Shown here piece by piece: positions 54,088 to 61,601 of a stretch of 64,000 nucleotides of DNA. How positions within the stretch are numbered: position 1 is the stretch's first letter; every line of letters starts with the position of its first letter. The stretch is from Enterococcus_E cecorum_C (lineage in GTDB: Bacteria; Bacillota; Bacilli; Lactobacillales; Enterococcaceae), in contig NZ_JBQKFH010000005.1 of NCBI RefSeq assembly GCF_052119425.1, forward strand, positions 15,791-79,790, in the 5' to 3' direction. The translations under genes were made by a program, and so were the position numbers. The notes under the pieces are model-generated. The model was not told where the DNA came from and searched no databases. It saw nothing but the letters and a program-made list of their open reading frames with translations.

Positions 54088-54861
54088 ATGAAATCTCGTA
54101 CCGTATATTTTCGTTTTTCTTTCGTTTTATTACTTAGTCTAGTATTTACTGCGGTTCAATATACCACGACTAATCCTTGGAAGATGATGAATATTCCTCA
54201 AAACTTCCTACATTACACACTACTTTTTGATTCTATTGGTTACGGTTCTCAATTATATTTGTTGTGCTTACCGTTCCTGGCTTGCATTGGTGGATCTTAT
54301 CTTTATTCTGACAATCATATCAGCCACCTTGATCAAATGTGCTATGCTCGAGTTGGCATAAAGAAATATCTACGAAAAATTTATCTAAAAACATTTTGCT
54401 ATTCTGGTATCAGTGGGATATCCCCTTTTTTAGTTAGTATGCTTTTGGCGATAATGGTGAATCCTCATTTCCAAAAGGTAAGCATCACAAGCAATTATCC
54501 TATCATTGATAATTACTCTTATCTTTCACATTTATATGTTTTCTCTCCTGTTTTGCTCATTATTTTATTAATATTTGCGCTATTCGTTTATAGTGGTCTA
54601 CTCGGTTTACTAGGAGTTGCCTGTACGAGTATTTATAATAAAAAGCATATTGACATTTTCTTACCGTTTGTACTATTGATTGTCTTTTACTTTATCGTTG
54701 CTTTACTTGGACAGCCTGAGTTTGGGTGTAGCGTCTTCTTTCACATAGGAATCAGCGGTGGATTTCCTAATATACTTATTGGTATGATTAGTAATTTCAT
54801 TTTACTTTTTACTGTTGTATCAGTTATTCTAGTTAAAAAGGTGAATGCGGATGATTTATAA
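54088..54861 (+). CDS. Multi-span membrane protein, first of three in an ABC operon
   Basis: A 257-residue protein with about six membrane helices; the first cytoplasmic loop (MCYARVGIKKYLRKIYLKTF) is basic. AGAGGTG lies before the ATG. It overlaps the next gene by 11 nt. Together with the next two membrane genes and the ATPase at 56159 it probably forms one exporter. No known family signature was seen. Confidence 0.65.
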   Translation: MKSRTVYFRFSFVLLLSLVFTAVQYTTTNPWKMMNIPQNFLHYTLLFDSIGYGSQLYLLCLPFLACIGGSYLYSDNHISHLDQMCYARVGIKKYLRKIYLKTFCYSGISGISPFLVSMLLAIMVNPHFQKVSITSNYPIIDNYSYLSHLYVFSPVLLIILLIFALFVYSGLLGLLGVACTSIYNKKHIDIFLPFVLLIVFYFIVALLGQPEFGCSVFFHIGISGGFPNILIGMISNFILLFTVVSVILVKKVNADDL

Positions 54862-55507
54862 ACGTTGGAAAAACTTGTCTATCATTGTTCAAGGCTTCAT
54901 TCTGTTGTTTACTTTGATTATCACTGGCTACCAATGCTACTATTGGTCGCGGCCATATAGCAAGAACATCTACTTCTTTAATAGAATCTATCATTATTGG
55001 TGGATTCAATTACCTTATATTATTTTTGGCGCCTTATTGATTCAAAAACACACTGCTTTCGAGATAACTCGTAAAGGTTTATATCATTTTTATTTAAAAA
55101 ATATCATGATATTACTAAAGCTAGCCATTCTCTATCCATTGTTATCTGTAATACCTTGTCTAGTATGGAAATATGAACAGCCGCCTACACTTATTATAGG
55201 TGTCTACCTTGCTTGTCTAGCAAATTTATTACTATTAAATAGTTTGATTTTATGGATAGGTAAAATTATCAGAAGTACCTTTTTAGGCAATAGTTTCTTA
55301 ATCATTGCTCTTTTAAGCATTCAATTAATATTCAGAACCAATAGTCCTACTCTTGATCAATTCATAAACTGGCTTCATCCTGAAGTCGTTGCTAATTTCT
55401 CACAGTTACTATCAGCTAGTTTACTAAATATCGGTCTTTCGTTTGTTTTCTTAACCTTCTTTGCTTTCACTTGTATGAGGAGTGATTTTATTGATTCAAC
55501 GATTTAA
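54851..55507 (+). CDS. Multi-span membrane protein, second in the ABC operon
   Basis: A 218-residue protein with about six helices, a short basic N-terminus (MIYKRWKNLS) and a Tyr/Trp-rich first loop (YYWSRPYSKNIYFFNRIYHY). The start at ATG 54851 is 7 nt after AGGTG; an ATG two codons earlier also exists. It overlaps both neighbours, so all three membrane genes are coupled. Unrecognised family. Confidence 0.62.
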   Translation: MIYKRWKNLSIIVQGFILLFTLIITGYQCYYWSRPYSKNIYFFNRIYHYWWIQLPYIIFGALLIQKHTAFEITRKGLYHFYLKNIMILLKLAILYPLLSVIPCLVWKYEQPPTLIIGVYLACLANLLLLNSLILWIGKIIRSTFLGNSFLIIALLSIQLIFRTNSPTLDQFINWLHPEVVANFSQLLSASLLNIGLSFVFLTFFAFTCMRSDFIDSTI

Positions 55508-56147
55508 CAGAGAATTTCATCATTTCATACAATTACTTAGTAAAAATGCCATTTATCGACTAATGATAGCTATATTTTTTATTATAGTGATATATCTATC
55601 CACTGTCTTTTTTGATCAAATACCTAGTTCATTATTAAGCTATCTACCTGTTTATCAAGAAGATATCGGTGCTATTATCAATAGTCAAATTTTTGAGATT
55701 TTACTCTTATTAATCGGTCTATTATTACCTGTAAATCTCTTTCATACTTTTCTATTTGAAGATAATGCTTTTTTTCTGATTAGAAAGAATTATCGAAAAT
55801 CCCATTTTATTGCTTGCCAAATACTACAATGTATTTATTGCGGCATTTATCTGGTTCTATGCGTTTTATTCCCATTTATACTGAGTGTTTCAACAGTTAC
55901 CTTTGATAGTTGGTTTATCTATTCTATTATTCTACTAGTTTTATTATTTAATATATGCCAACTTTGTTCGATGTTTCATACGCTCTATCTTGGCTATACA
56001 CTTAGTCTTAGTTATTTGTTGCTATTAGCCATTTTTTCAAGACAGATATTAAATCACTTCTATATTACTCTAATCATACAAATCGGACTACTCACTCTCA
56101 TAACCATTTATGCTTATCACAAATATCAAAATTACGAATTTATTTAG
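55491..56147 (+). CDS. Multi-span membrane protein, third in the ABC operon
   Basis: A 218-residue protein with about six helices. The start is probably TTG at 55491, 8 nt after GAGGAG; a GTG at 55482 is too close to that site. ENYRKSHFIA-like RKNYRKSHFIACQILQCIYC is a basic loop before a long hydrophobic stretch. It ends 11 nt before the ATPase start. Unrecognised family; probably a permease subunit. Confidence 0.62.
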   Translation: MIQRFNREFHHFIQLLSKNAIYRLMIAIFFIIVIYLSTVFFDQIPSSLLSYLPVYQEDIGAIINSQIFEILLLLIGLLLPVNLFHTFLFEDNAFFLIRKNYRKSHFIACQILQCIYCGIYLVLCVLFPFILSVSTVTFDSWFIYSIILLVLLFNICQLCSMFHTLYLGYTLSLSYLLLLAIFSRQILNHFYITLIIQIGLLTLITIYAYHKYQNYEFI

Positions 56148-56158
56148 GAGGGATGGCA

Positions 56159-56794
56159 ATGAGTTATATTGAATTAAATCACATATCAAAAACGATTAAA
56201 AGTAAACCCATTCTCAGTGATATTCACTTAAATTTAGAAAAAGGACATATCTATGGCATAATCGGTTCTAATGGTTCAGGAAAAAGTATGCTATTTAGAG
56301 CAATTTGTGGATTTATGAAATTAGACCAAGGAGAAGTTAAAATCAATGGTCAACAAGTTAAGTTTGGCGAAGAATTACCTGTATCTACTGGGCTTATTTT
56401 GGAAACACCTGGCTTTATTCTCCATCAAACTGCCTTAGAAAATCTGCGATATTTGGCAGAAATGGATAATGCTTATAATGAAGAGTTGATTTTTCAAGAG
56501 TTAAATTATTTTGGACTGTATGAACATCGAAATGATAAAGTAAAAAATTATTCACTAGGAATGAAGCAAAAATTAGCAATCATCCAAGCCATAATGGAAG
56601 AGCAAGAATTACTGCTACTAGATGAACCTACTAATGCTTTAGATAAAGAAAGTATTGAACGTTTTCAATCAAAAATGTTGCAATTAAAAGAGAAAGGAAA
56701 AACCATCCTGATAGCTACCCATGATGATCGAACGTTACAAGGAATAACGAACGAACTCATTGAATTAAATCAGGGAAGAATTGTTACAAAATGA
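56159..56794 (+). CDS. ABC transporter ATP-binding protein
   Basis: A 211-residue single ABC domain. Walker A is GIIGSNGSGKSMLFRAICGF (Ser-Met in place of the more usual Ser/Thr-Thr), signature NYSLGMKQKLAIIQA, Walker B LLLLDEPTNALD and switch TILIATHDDRTL. AGGAGG lies 7 nt before ATG 56159. It energises the three membrane proteins encoded just upstream. The YSLGMKQ signature is common in lantibiotic/bacteriocin-immunity type exporters, which with the DUF2712-like gene suggests peptide export or self-protection. Confidence 0.85.
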   Translation: MSYIELNHISKTIKSKPILSDIHLNLEKGHIYGIIGSNGSGKSMLFRAICGFMKLDQGEVKINGQQVKFGEELPVSTGLILETPGFILHQTALENLRYLAEMDNAYNEELIFQELNYFGLYEHRNDKVKNYSLGMKQKLAIIQAIMEEQELLLLDEPTNALDKESIERFQSKMLQLKEKGKTILIATHDDRTLQGITNELIELNQGRIVTK

Positions 56795-56807
56795 TGAAAT
56801 AAAATAG

Positions 56808-56850
56808 ACAACCACCAGTCAAAGATAGCATACTGGTGGTTGTTCGTTTA
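56808..56850. terminator. Hairpin between the ABC operon and ffh
   Basis: A perfect 12-bp stem ACAACCACCAGT/ACTGGTGGTTGT (56808-56819, 56832-56843) with a 12-nt loop lies between convergent genes. Tails are only moderately T-rich. Confidence 0.75.
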
Positions 56851-58269
56851 TTTACGTTTTTTCTTCTTTTTCTTTTTATTCTTCTTAATCATGCGGTTCA
56901 TCGCCATTTTGCCCAATTTTCCTTTAATGCCTCCGCCAAACATTTGGTCCATACCTGGCATATTAAAGTTACCATTTGTCATTTGTTGCATCATTTTTTG
57001 GGCTTCTTTAAACTGCTTAATCATGCGGTTGACTTCGACCACACTGTTTCCTGATCCAGCAGCAATTCTTCGACGACGACTTGGATTGAGTAAGTCAGGA
57101 TTTTCACGCTCTTGGGGAGTCATGGACATCACAATGGCTCTTTGTCTAGCAATTTGTTTTGGATCCACTTTTAGATTTTCGATTCCTGGCATGGTGCTCA
57201 TCCCTGGAATCATCTTCATCAAATCTTCCAATGGTCCCATGCTCATCACTTGATCTAGCTGCTCGATAAAGTCATTAAAGTCAAAGCTATTTTCCTTCAT
57301 CTTACGGGCTAGTTCTTCCGCTTTTTTCTCATCGTAATCTTGTTGGGCTTTTTCAATTAAGGTTAATAAATCCCCCATCCCTAAGATACGACTAGACATA
57401 CGATCAGGGTGGAATACTTCAAGGTCTGTTAATTTTTCACCAGTACCAGTAAATTTAATCGGCGCACCCGTAACTGAGCGAATGGATAATGCCGCACCGC
57501 CACGAGTATCCCCATCAAGTTTGGTAATAATCACCCCGGTAATACCTAGCTGTTGATTGAAACTATCCGCTACAGTCACCGCATCTTGACCGGTCATGGC
57601 ATCGACAACTAAAAGAATTTCATTTGGTTGGGCGATTTCTTTAATTTGTTTTAACTCATCCATCAAAGTTTCATCGATATGCAGACGTCCGGCCGTATCG
57701 ATTAACACATAGTCATTGCGTTTTTCACGGGCAACTTCCATCCCTTGACGCACAATCTCAACAGGTGAAACCTCAGTACCCATCTCAAAAACAGGCACTT
57801 TTAACTGTTCGCCTAAAACTTTTAATTGGTCAATCGCAGCTGGTCGATATACGTCACCTGCAATCAGTAATGGACGTGCTTTTTCATTTTTGATTAAATG
57901 ATTGGCTAATTTCCCTGTGAAGGTTGTTTTACCAGCCCCTTGTAACCCGACCATCATAATAACTGTAGGAATCTTTGGTGACTTAATTAATTCAGCCGTT
58001 TCAGAACCTAACATCTTCGTTAACTCTTCATCAACGATTTTCACAACTTGTTGCGCTGGGGATAAGCTTTCTAAAACTTCTGCCCCAACAGCCCGCTCGC
58101 GAACATTTTTAGTAAACTCTTTCACGACTTGTAAGTTCACATCGGCTTCAAGTAAGGCCAAACGAATCTCACGCATCATTTCTTTTACATCGGCTTCGGT
58201 TACTTTCCCTTTGCGACGTAATTTACTCATCGCATCTTGTAATCTCTTCGTTAAACTTTCAAATGCCAT
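56848..58269 (-). CDS. ffh: Signal recognition particle protein Ffh
   Basis: A 473-residue SRP54 GTPase. N domain FESLTKRLQDAMSKLRRKGK; G domain with Walker A MMVGLQGAGKTTFTGKLANH, then VLIDTAGRLHIDETLM, then GVIITKLDGDTRGGAALS; M domain rich in methionine (MKMIPGMSTMPG, QKMMQQMTNGNFNMPGMDQM) that binds SRP RNA and signal sequences. The tail is lysine-rich. It works with FtsY in cotranslational targeting. It follows ylxM by 17 nt. Confidence 0.98.
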   Translation of the reverse strand: MAFESLTKRLQDAMSKLRRKGKVTEADVKEMMREIRLALLEADVNLQVVKEFTKNVRERAVGAEVLESLSPAQQVVKIVDEELTKMLGSETAELIKSPKIPTVIMMVGLQGAGKTTFTGKLANHLIKNEKARPLLIAGDVYRPAAIDQLKVLGEQLKVPVFEMGTEVSPVEIVRQGMEVAREKRNDYVLIDTAGRLHIDETLMDELKQIKEIAQPNEILLVVDAMTGQDAVTVADSFNQQLGITGVIITKLDGDTRGGAALSIRSVTGAPIKFTGTGEKLTDLEVFHPDRMSSRILGMGDLLTLIEKAQQDYDEKKAEELARKMKENSFDFNDFIEQLDQVMSMGPLEDLMKMIPGMSTMPGIENLKVDPKQIARQRAIVMSMTPQERENPDLLNPSRRRRIAAGSGNSVVEVNRMIKQFKEAQKMMQQMTNGNFNMPGMDQMFGGGIKGKLGKMAMNRMIKKNKKKKKKKRK

Positions 58270-58286
58270 AAAAAACTCCTTATCTA

Positions 58287-58625
58287 TTAATCCTCTATTG
58301 CTTGTAATTCATTGATAAAACTTTGCAAGGTCTCGTCTTTTGGATAGTGACTGGAGATATATTCTTGAAACTGCCCATAGACTTGCCTTCTCACCATGTA
58401 ATCTGAATACATATGTAATCTTTTTTCATAGTCTTCTAAAATTTTTTCGGTCCGCTTGATATTATCATAAACGGCTTGCCGACTCACTTCAAACTCCTCA
58501 GCAATTTCACCTAAAGAATAGTCGTCCGCATAATATAATTCCATATAGTTCATCTGCTTGGTCGTCAAAAGCGTCGAATAAAACTCAAACAAAGCGTTCA
58601 TGCGATTTGTTTTTTCAATCTCCAA
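58287..58625 (-). CDS. ylxM: YlxM/p13-like helix-turn-helix protein
   Basis: A 112-residue protein. IEKTNRMNALFEFYSTLLTT and YYADDYSLGEIAEEFEVSRQ, then AVYDNIKRTEKILEDYEKRL, match UPF0122 (YlxM), a sigma-factor-like HTH always beside ffh and thought to modulate SRP. The start is TTG at 58625 with GGGGGA 8 nt upstream; an ATG at 58670 would add 15 residues that the family lacks. It overlaps the DUF523 gene by 11 nt. Confidence 0.9.
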   Translation of the reverse strand: MEIEKTNRMNALFEFYSTLLTTKQMNYMELYYADDYSLGEIAEEFEVSRQAVYDNIKRTEKILEDYEKRLHMYSDYMVRRQVYGQFQEYISSHYPKDETLQSFINELQAIED

Positions 58626-59097
58626 GTAAAATCCCCCTTTGTGAGCGTATGGTTGGTAAGTCTGCCTCACTATAAACTTGCATCCCTTTTTGGATAAAAT
58701 AAGCCGTGGCTACTCCGAAACCTGTCTTCTTCGTACCTGAAAAAGTGCCATCATAAATTTGTGACTTACCACAAGAAGGACTGCGCTCTTTTAAAATTAA
58801 GGTTGTCACTTGCTGCGCCTGTAACTTTTCATAAGCTACTCTCGCCCCAAGTTTAAAGCTTTCGGTGACATCTTCTTGATTCTGGTTGATGACTTTGGCT
58901 TTTCCTTGCCAGACATCAAAACCATCGCCACCGACGATCTCAGCCGGCACGCGCGGAATCGGTAAACCACCCATCACCTCAGGGCAAACTAAGACAGCTT
59001 CATTGGCGGCTATCAGTTCTTTTATTAGATTGATTTTTTGCATCCGTCCATCATAGCGGCAACACACACCACCCAGACAAGCACTAATTCCAATCAT
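58615..59097 (-). CDS. DUF523-family protein
   Basis: A 160-residue protein. IGISACLGGVCCRYDGRMQK at the start, LVCPEVMGGLPIPRVPAEIV, and LILKERSPSCGKSQIYDGTF with FSGTKKTGFGVATAYFIQKG are the DUF523 signature with conserved cysteines that likely bind a metal or cluster. Function unestablished. It is probably cotranscribed with ylxM-ffh. Confidence 0.9.
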   Translation of the reverse strand: MIGISACLGGVCCRYDGRMQKINLIKELIAANEAVLVCPEVMGGLPIPRVPAEIVGGDGFDVWQGKAKVINQNQEDVTESFKLGARVAYEKLQAQQVTTLILKERSPSCGKSQIYDGTFSGTKKTGFGVATAYFIQKGMQVYSEADLPTIRSQRGILLGD

Positions 59098-59213
59098 GAT
59101 TTCTAACTACTTTCTAAATAAGATTGACTAACATTTTTCATTATATCATTGTTTTGTGGTTTTCCATAGTCCTTAATGGTAAAATGGAAACAGAAAATCA
59201 TTTGGAGGTTTTT

Positions 59214-59936
59214 ATGAAAAAAGTATTAGTTGTCGATGATGAAGAATCTATTCGTACCCTATTACAATTTAATTTACAAAAAGAAGGTTATCAAGTCACT
59301 TTAGCCGAAGATGGTCAAAAAGGTTTAGCACTCGCCTTGCAAGAAGCTTTTGATTTTATCATTTTAGACGTGATGTTGCCGTATCTGGATGGCATAGAAA
59401 TCACCAAAAAGCTCCGTCAAGAAAAAGTCGACAGTCCCATCTTGATGCTTACCGCTAAAGATGATGCCATTGATCGGATTTTAGGCCTTGAGATTGGCGC
59501 AGATGATTATCTAACCAAGCCATTTAGTCCGCGTGAAGTACTGGCACGTATGAAAGCTATTTTTCGCAGAGTTGATGTGAAAAAAGAGCAAACTCCTATT
59601 CATCCAATAGCCAGTGACCAAGAAGGACAAACCTTACAAATTGGTGAAATTATCGCTGATTTAGCAAACTACCAAGTCCAAGTGCGGGGCCAAGAAATTA
59701 CTTTAACCCCTAAAGAATTTGAACTCTTAGTGTATTTTATGCAACGTAAAAATCGTGTCATCAATCGTGATACCTTGCTTGAACGTATTTGGAATTTTGA
59801 TTTTGATGGTCAAACACGGATTGTCGATGTGCATATTAGTCATCTAAGGGAAAAAATCGAAGTGGATCCGAAAAAACCGCAATATTTAGTCACAGTCCGC
59901 GGTTTTGGCTATAAATTTCAGGAGCCGGACAAGTAA
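59214..59936 (+). CDS. phoP: PhoP-like OmpR-family response regulator; its stop abuts the IscB element
   Basis: A 240-residue regulator. Receiver: VLVVDDEESIRTLLQFNLQK with phospho-acceptor D52 in FIILDVMLPYLDG and TKPFSPREVLARMKA. Output winged helix: TLTPKEFELLVYFMQRKNRV, then RIVDVHISHLREKIEVDPKK, then VRGFGYKFQEPDK. The start at 59214 has TTTGGAGG 5 nt upstream. In related genomes the kinase follows at once; here a 1.65-kb IscB element separates them. The last codon and stop (AAG-TAA) lie at the junction and may be contributed in part by the element. Confidence 0.85.
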   Translation: MKKVLVVDDEESIRTLLQFNLQKEGYQVTLAEDGQKGLALALQEAFDFIILDVMLPYLDGIEITKKLRQEKVDSPILMLTAKDDAIDRILGLEIGADDYLTKPFSPREVLARMKAIFRRVDVKKEQTPIHPIASDQEGQTLQIGEIIADLANYQVQVRGQEITLTPKEFELLVYFMQRKNRVINRDTLLERIWNFDFDGQTRIVDVHISHLREKIEVDPKKPQYLVTVRGFGYKFQEPDK

Positions 59937-59940
59937 ACTA

Positions 59941-59962
59941 CCACATACCCAAGGGTATGTGG
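59941..59962 (+). repeat. Left-end hairpin of the IscB element
   Basis: CCACATACCC-AA-GGGTATGTGG is a perfect 10-bp stem with a 2-nt loop, the subterminal palindrome expected at an IS200/IS605-like left end. Confidence 0.85.
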
Positions 59963-60210
59963 CTTCCATTAAATAGTTTACCAGACTCAGTATATAGAAA
60001 TATATACTACGATAGTTAAGTCATGACACCTTTGGTTGACGCAACAGACCAATGCTCTTTCATATACGTTTAAGTTAGGTTGGAGTAAGCAAAGCCTTGT
60101 GACGTATATCTAAAAAGCTTAATTATCATTGTCGAGTTGAAGACGGAAAAAATCATATGGTAATAGTATGATTTAAGTACGCATTACCTGCTTTTAAGCA
60201 GCGTTTTTAA
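59941..60210 (+). ncRNA. Candidate omega-RNA of IscB
   Basis: The approximately 300 nt before iscB hold no gene but several perfect stems: 59941-59962; AGTATATA-GAAA-TATATACT (59989-60008, GAAA tetraloop); TTGGT/ACCAA (60032-60052); ATATACGT/ACGTATAT (60062-60069, 60102-60109); AAATCATA/TATGATTT (60150-60157, 60167-60174). The last, CTGCTTTTAAGCAG (60188-60201), is followed by CGTTTTT like a terminator. Position, length and structure match omega-RNAs, whose guide lies at the 5' end in flanking DNA. It has not been compared with an Rfam model. Confidence 0.75.
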
Positions 60211-60240
60211 ATGTTTTTATTTTAAAGGAGTGACTGGTTC

Positions 60241-61524
60241 ATGGTATATGTTTTATCTATCGATAACGAACCTTTAATGCCTTGTAGCAACGTCATCGCA
60301 CGTTTATTGTTAAAACAAGGAAAAGCAAAAGTCAAATATCGAGAACCTTTTACGATTAAATTGACGTATGAAACAACTACCTACACACAAGCTTTAACCT
60401 TAGGTGTAGATACTGGTAGTCAAACGTTTGCAACAGCCGTTGCAGATGAAAAAGGAAATATTCTTTACACTTCTGAAGTGACTTTAAGAGAAGATAAGAA
60501 CAATTCAATTAAAAAGAAAATGGATCAACGACGTATGTATCGTTGCAATCGACGTAACCGTAAGACACGTTATCGTAAAGCACGGTTCAACAATCGTAAA
60601 AACTCAAAACGTAAAGAGCGTTTTAGTCCAACAATGACTAGTAAATTGCATAGTCATCAAAAAGAAATTGAATTTATTAAAAGCATTCTACCTATTGCAA
60701 AATTAATTTTTGAAACAGGAACATTCGACCCACATTTAATGAAAAACCCTAGTTTGGTGAATCCAAAAGTAAAACCATGGGGCTATCAACAAGGTCCGAA
60801 TTACGGTTTTGAAAATACGAAAGCAAGAGTTTTAGTAAGAGACAATCATACTTGTCAAATTTGTAATAAAAAGCCTAAAAACGAACGCTTAGAAGTTCAT
60901 CACATTGTCTTTAGAAGTCAAGGTGGCTCTGACGAAGAAAACAACCTAGTTACGCTTTGTCATAGTTGCCATGTTAAACTGCATAAAGGATTGATTCATC
61001 CGAATTTTGAAGGTTCTTTAAAAAATGCTTTGAAATACGCAACGCAGATGAATAGCATTCGTGTACAACTTTTAAAATTATATCCAGATGCGATTGAAAC
61101 ATTTGGGTATGTCACCAAAGCAAATCGTTTAAATTTAGGATTACCTAAAGAACATTATGTAGACGCAGCAGTCATTGCAACTGCTGGAAATCAAGTGAAT
61201 TTTGCATGTAATCTAATGATTAAACGTTGTATTCCTAAAGGTGATTTTCAACGTACAAAAGGTATTCGTTCAGAAAAGACTATTCCAAAAGGTAAAATTG
61301 ACGGATTTAAAAAATATGACAAAGTAAGATATTTTGGTAACGAATATTTCATTAAAGGAAGACGAACATCTGGTTATTTCACTTTAATGGATATTTACGG
61401 ACAAACAATTTCTTTTAATCATATGTCTAAAGGTCAAAAAACTCCTAAAGCAAAGAATTGTCACAGAATATCTGCTAGAAAATCATGGATCGTTACAACT
61501 AAGAAATTAGAAAATATAGCATAA
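60241..61524 (+). CDS. iscB: IscB, RNA-guided RuvC-HNH nuclease (Cas9 ancestor family)
   Basis: A 427-residue IscB. The PLMP domain is IDNEPLMPCSNVIARLLLKQ (residues 7-26). RuvC-I is LGVDTGSQTFATAV (D57). An arginine-rich bridge helix spans about 97-116. RuvC-II is LIFETGTFDPH (E158). The HNH domain (about 190-250) has CQIC, EVHHIVFRSQGG (H220, H221), and LCHSCHVKLH. RuvC-III is HYVDAAVIA (D308). The C-terminus (about 355-420) fits the TAM-recognising domain. All catalytic residues of both nucleases are present, so it should be active. AAAGGAG lies 9-10 nt before the ATG. Confidence 0.93.
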   Translation: MVYVLSIDNEPLMPCSNVIARLLLKQGKAKVKYREPFTIKLTYETTTYTQALTLGVDTGSQTFATAVADEKGNILYTSEVTLREDKNNSIKKKMDQRRMYRCNRRNRKTRYRKARFNNRKNSKRKERFSPTMTSKLHSHQKEIEFIKSILPIAKLIFETGTFDPHLMKNPSLVNPKVKPWGYQQGPNYGFENTKARVLVRDNHTCQICNKKPKNERLEVHHIVFRSQGGSDEENNLVTLCHSCHVKLHKGLIHPNFEGSLKNALKYATQMNSIRVQLLKLYPDAIETFGYVTKANRLNLGLPKEHYVDAAVIATAGNQVNFACNLMIKRCIPKGDFQRTKGIRSEKTIPKGKIDGFKKYDKVRYFGNEYFIKGRRTSGYFTLMDIYGQTISFNHMSKGQKTPKAKNCHRISARKSWIVTTKKLENIA

Positions 61525-61557
61525 AATTATAAAAAAAGAAAGGAGATAGTCGCTCCT

Positions 61558-61579
61558 CCCACCACCTAAAGGTAGTGGG
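61558..61579 (+). repeat. Right-end hairpin of the IscB element
   Basis: CCCACCACCT-AA-AGGTAGTGGG forms a 10-bp stem with one mismatch, near the right end of the element and 22 nt before the phoR start. Confidence 0.8.
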
Positions 61580-61601
61580 TTTCCGCGACAAATATTTTTT
61601 T

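Larger units (their letters stand above)
59928..61591 (+). mobile_element. Solitary IscB (ISHNH, IS200/IS605-like) element inserted between phoP and phoR
   Basis: The segment carries a single gene, iscB, and no tnpA. Its ends carry subterminal hairpins (59941-59962 and 61558-61579), as IS200/IS605 elements do, in place of terminal inverted repeats. GACAA occurs at both edges (59928-59932 and 61587-61591). Exact ends cannot be set without an empty site, so boundaries are good to about 10 nt. It would need a TnpA in trans to move. Joining the flanks restores a normal short phoP-phoR junction. Confidence 0.82.

Noticed and set aside
56840..58315. Several plus-strand open frames opposite ffh
   Set aside because: They are antisense shadows of the conserved ffh coding sequence with no ribosome sites.
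59941..60240. CRISPR array or tracrRNA upstream of the HNH-RuvC gene
   Set aside because: There are no regularly spaced direct repeats and no cas1/cas2; the small size and PLMP domain identify IscB, not Cas9.
60241..61524. TnpB-type nuclease
   Set aside because: The protein has an HNH domain inserted between RuvC-II and RuvC-III and an N-terminal PLMP domain, which TnpB lacks.
59928..61591. GACAA at both edges of the IscB element as a target-site duplication
   Set aside because: IS200/IS605-like elements do not duplicate their target; the 5-nt match more likely reflects the cleavage sites or chance.
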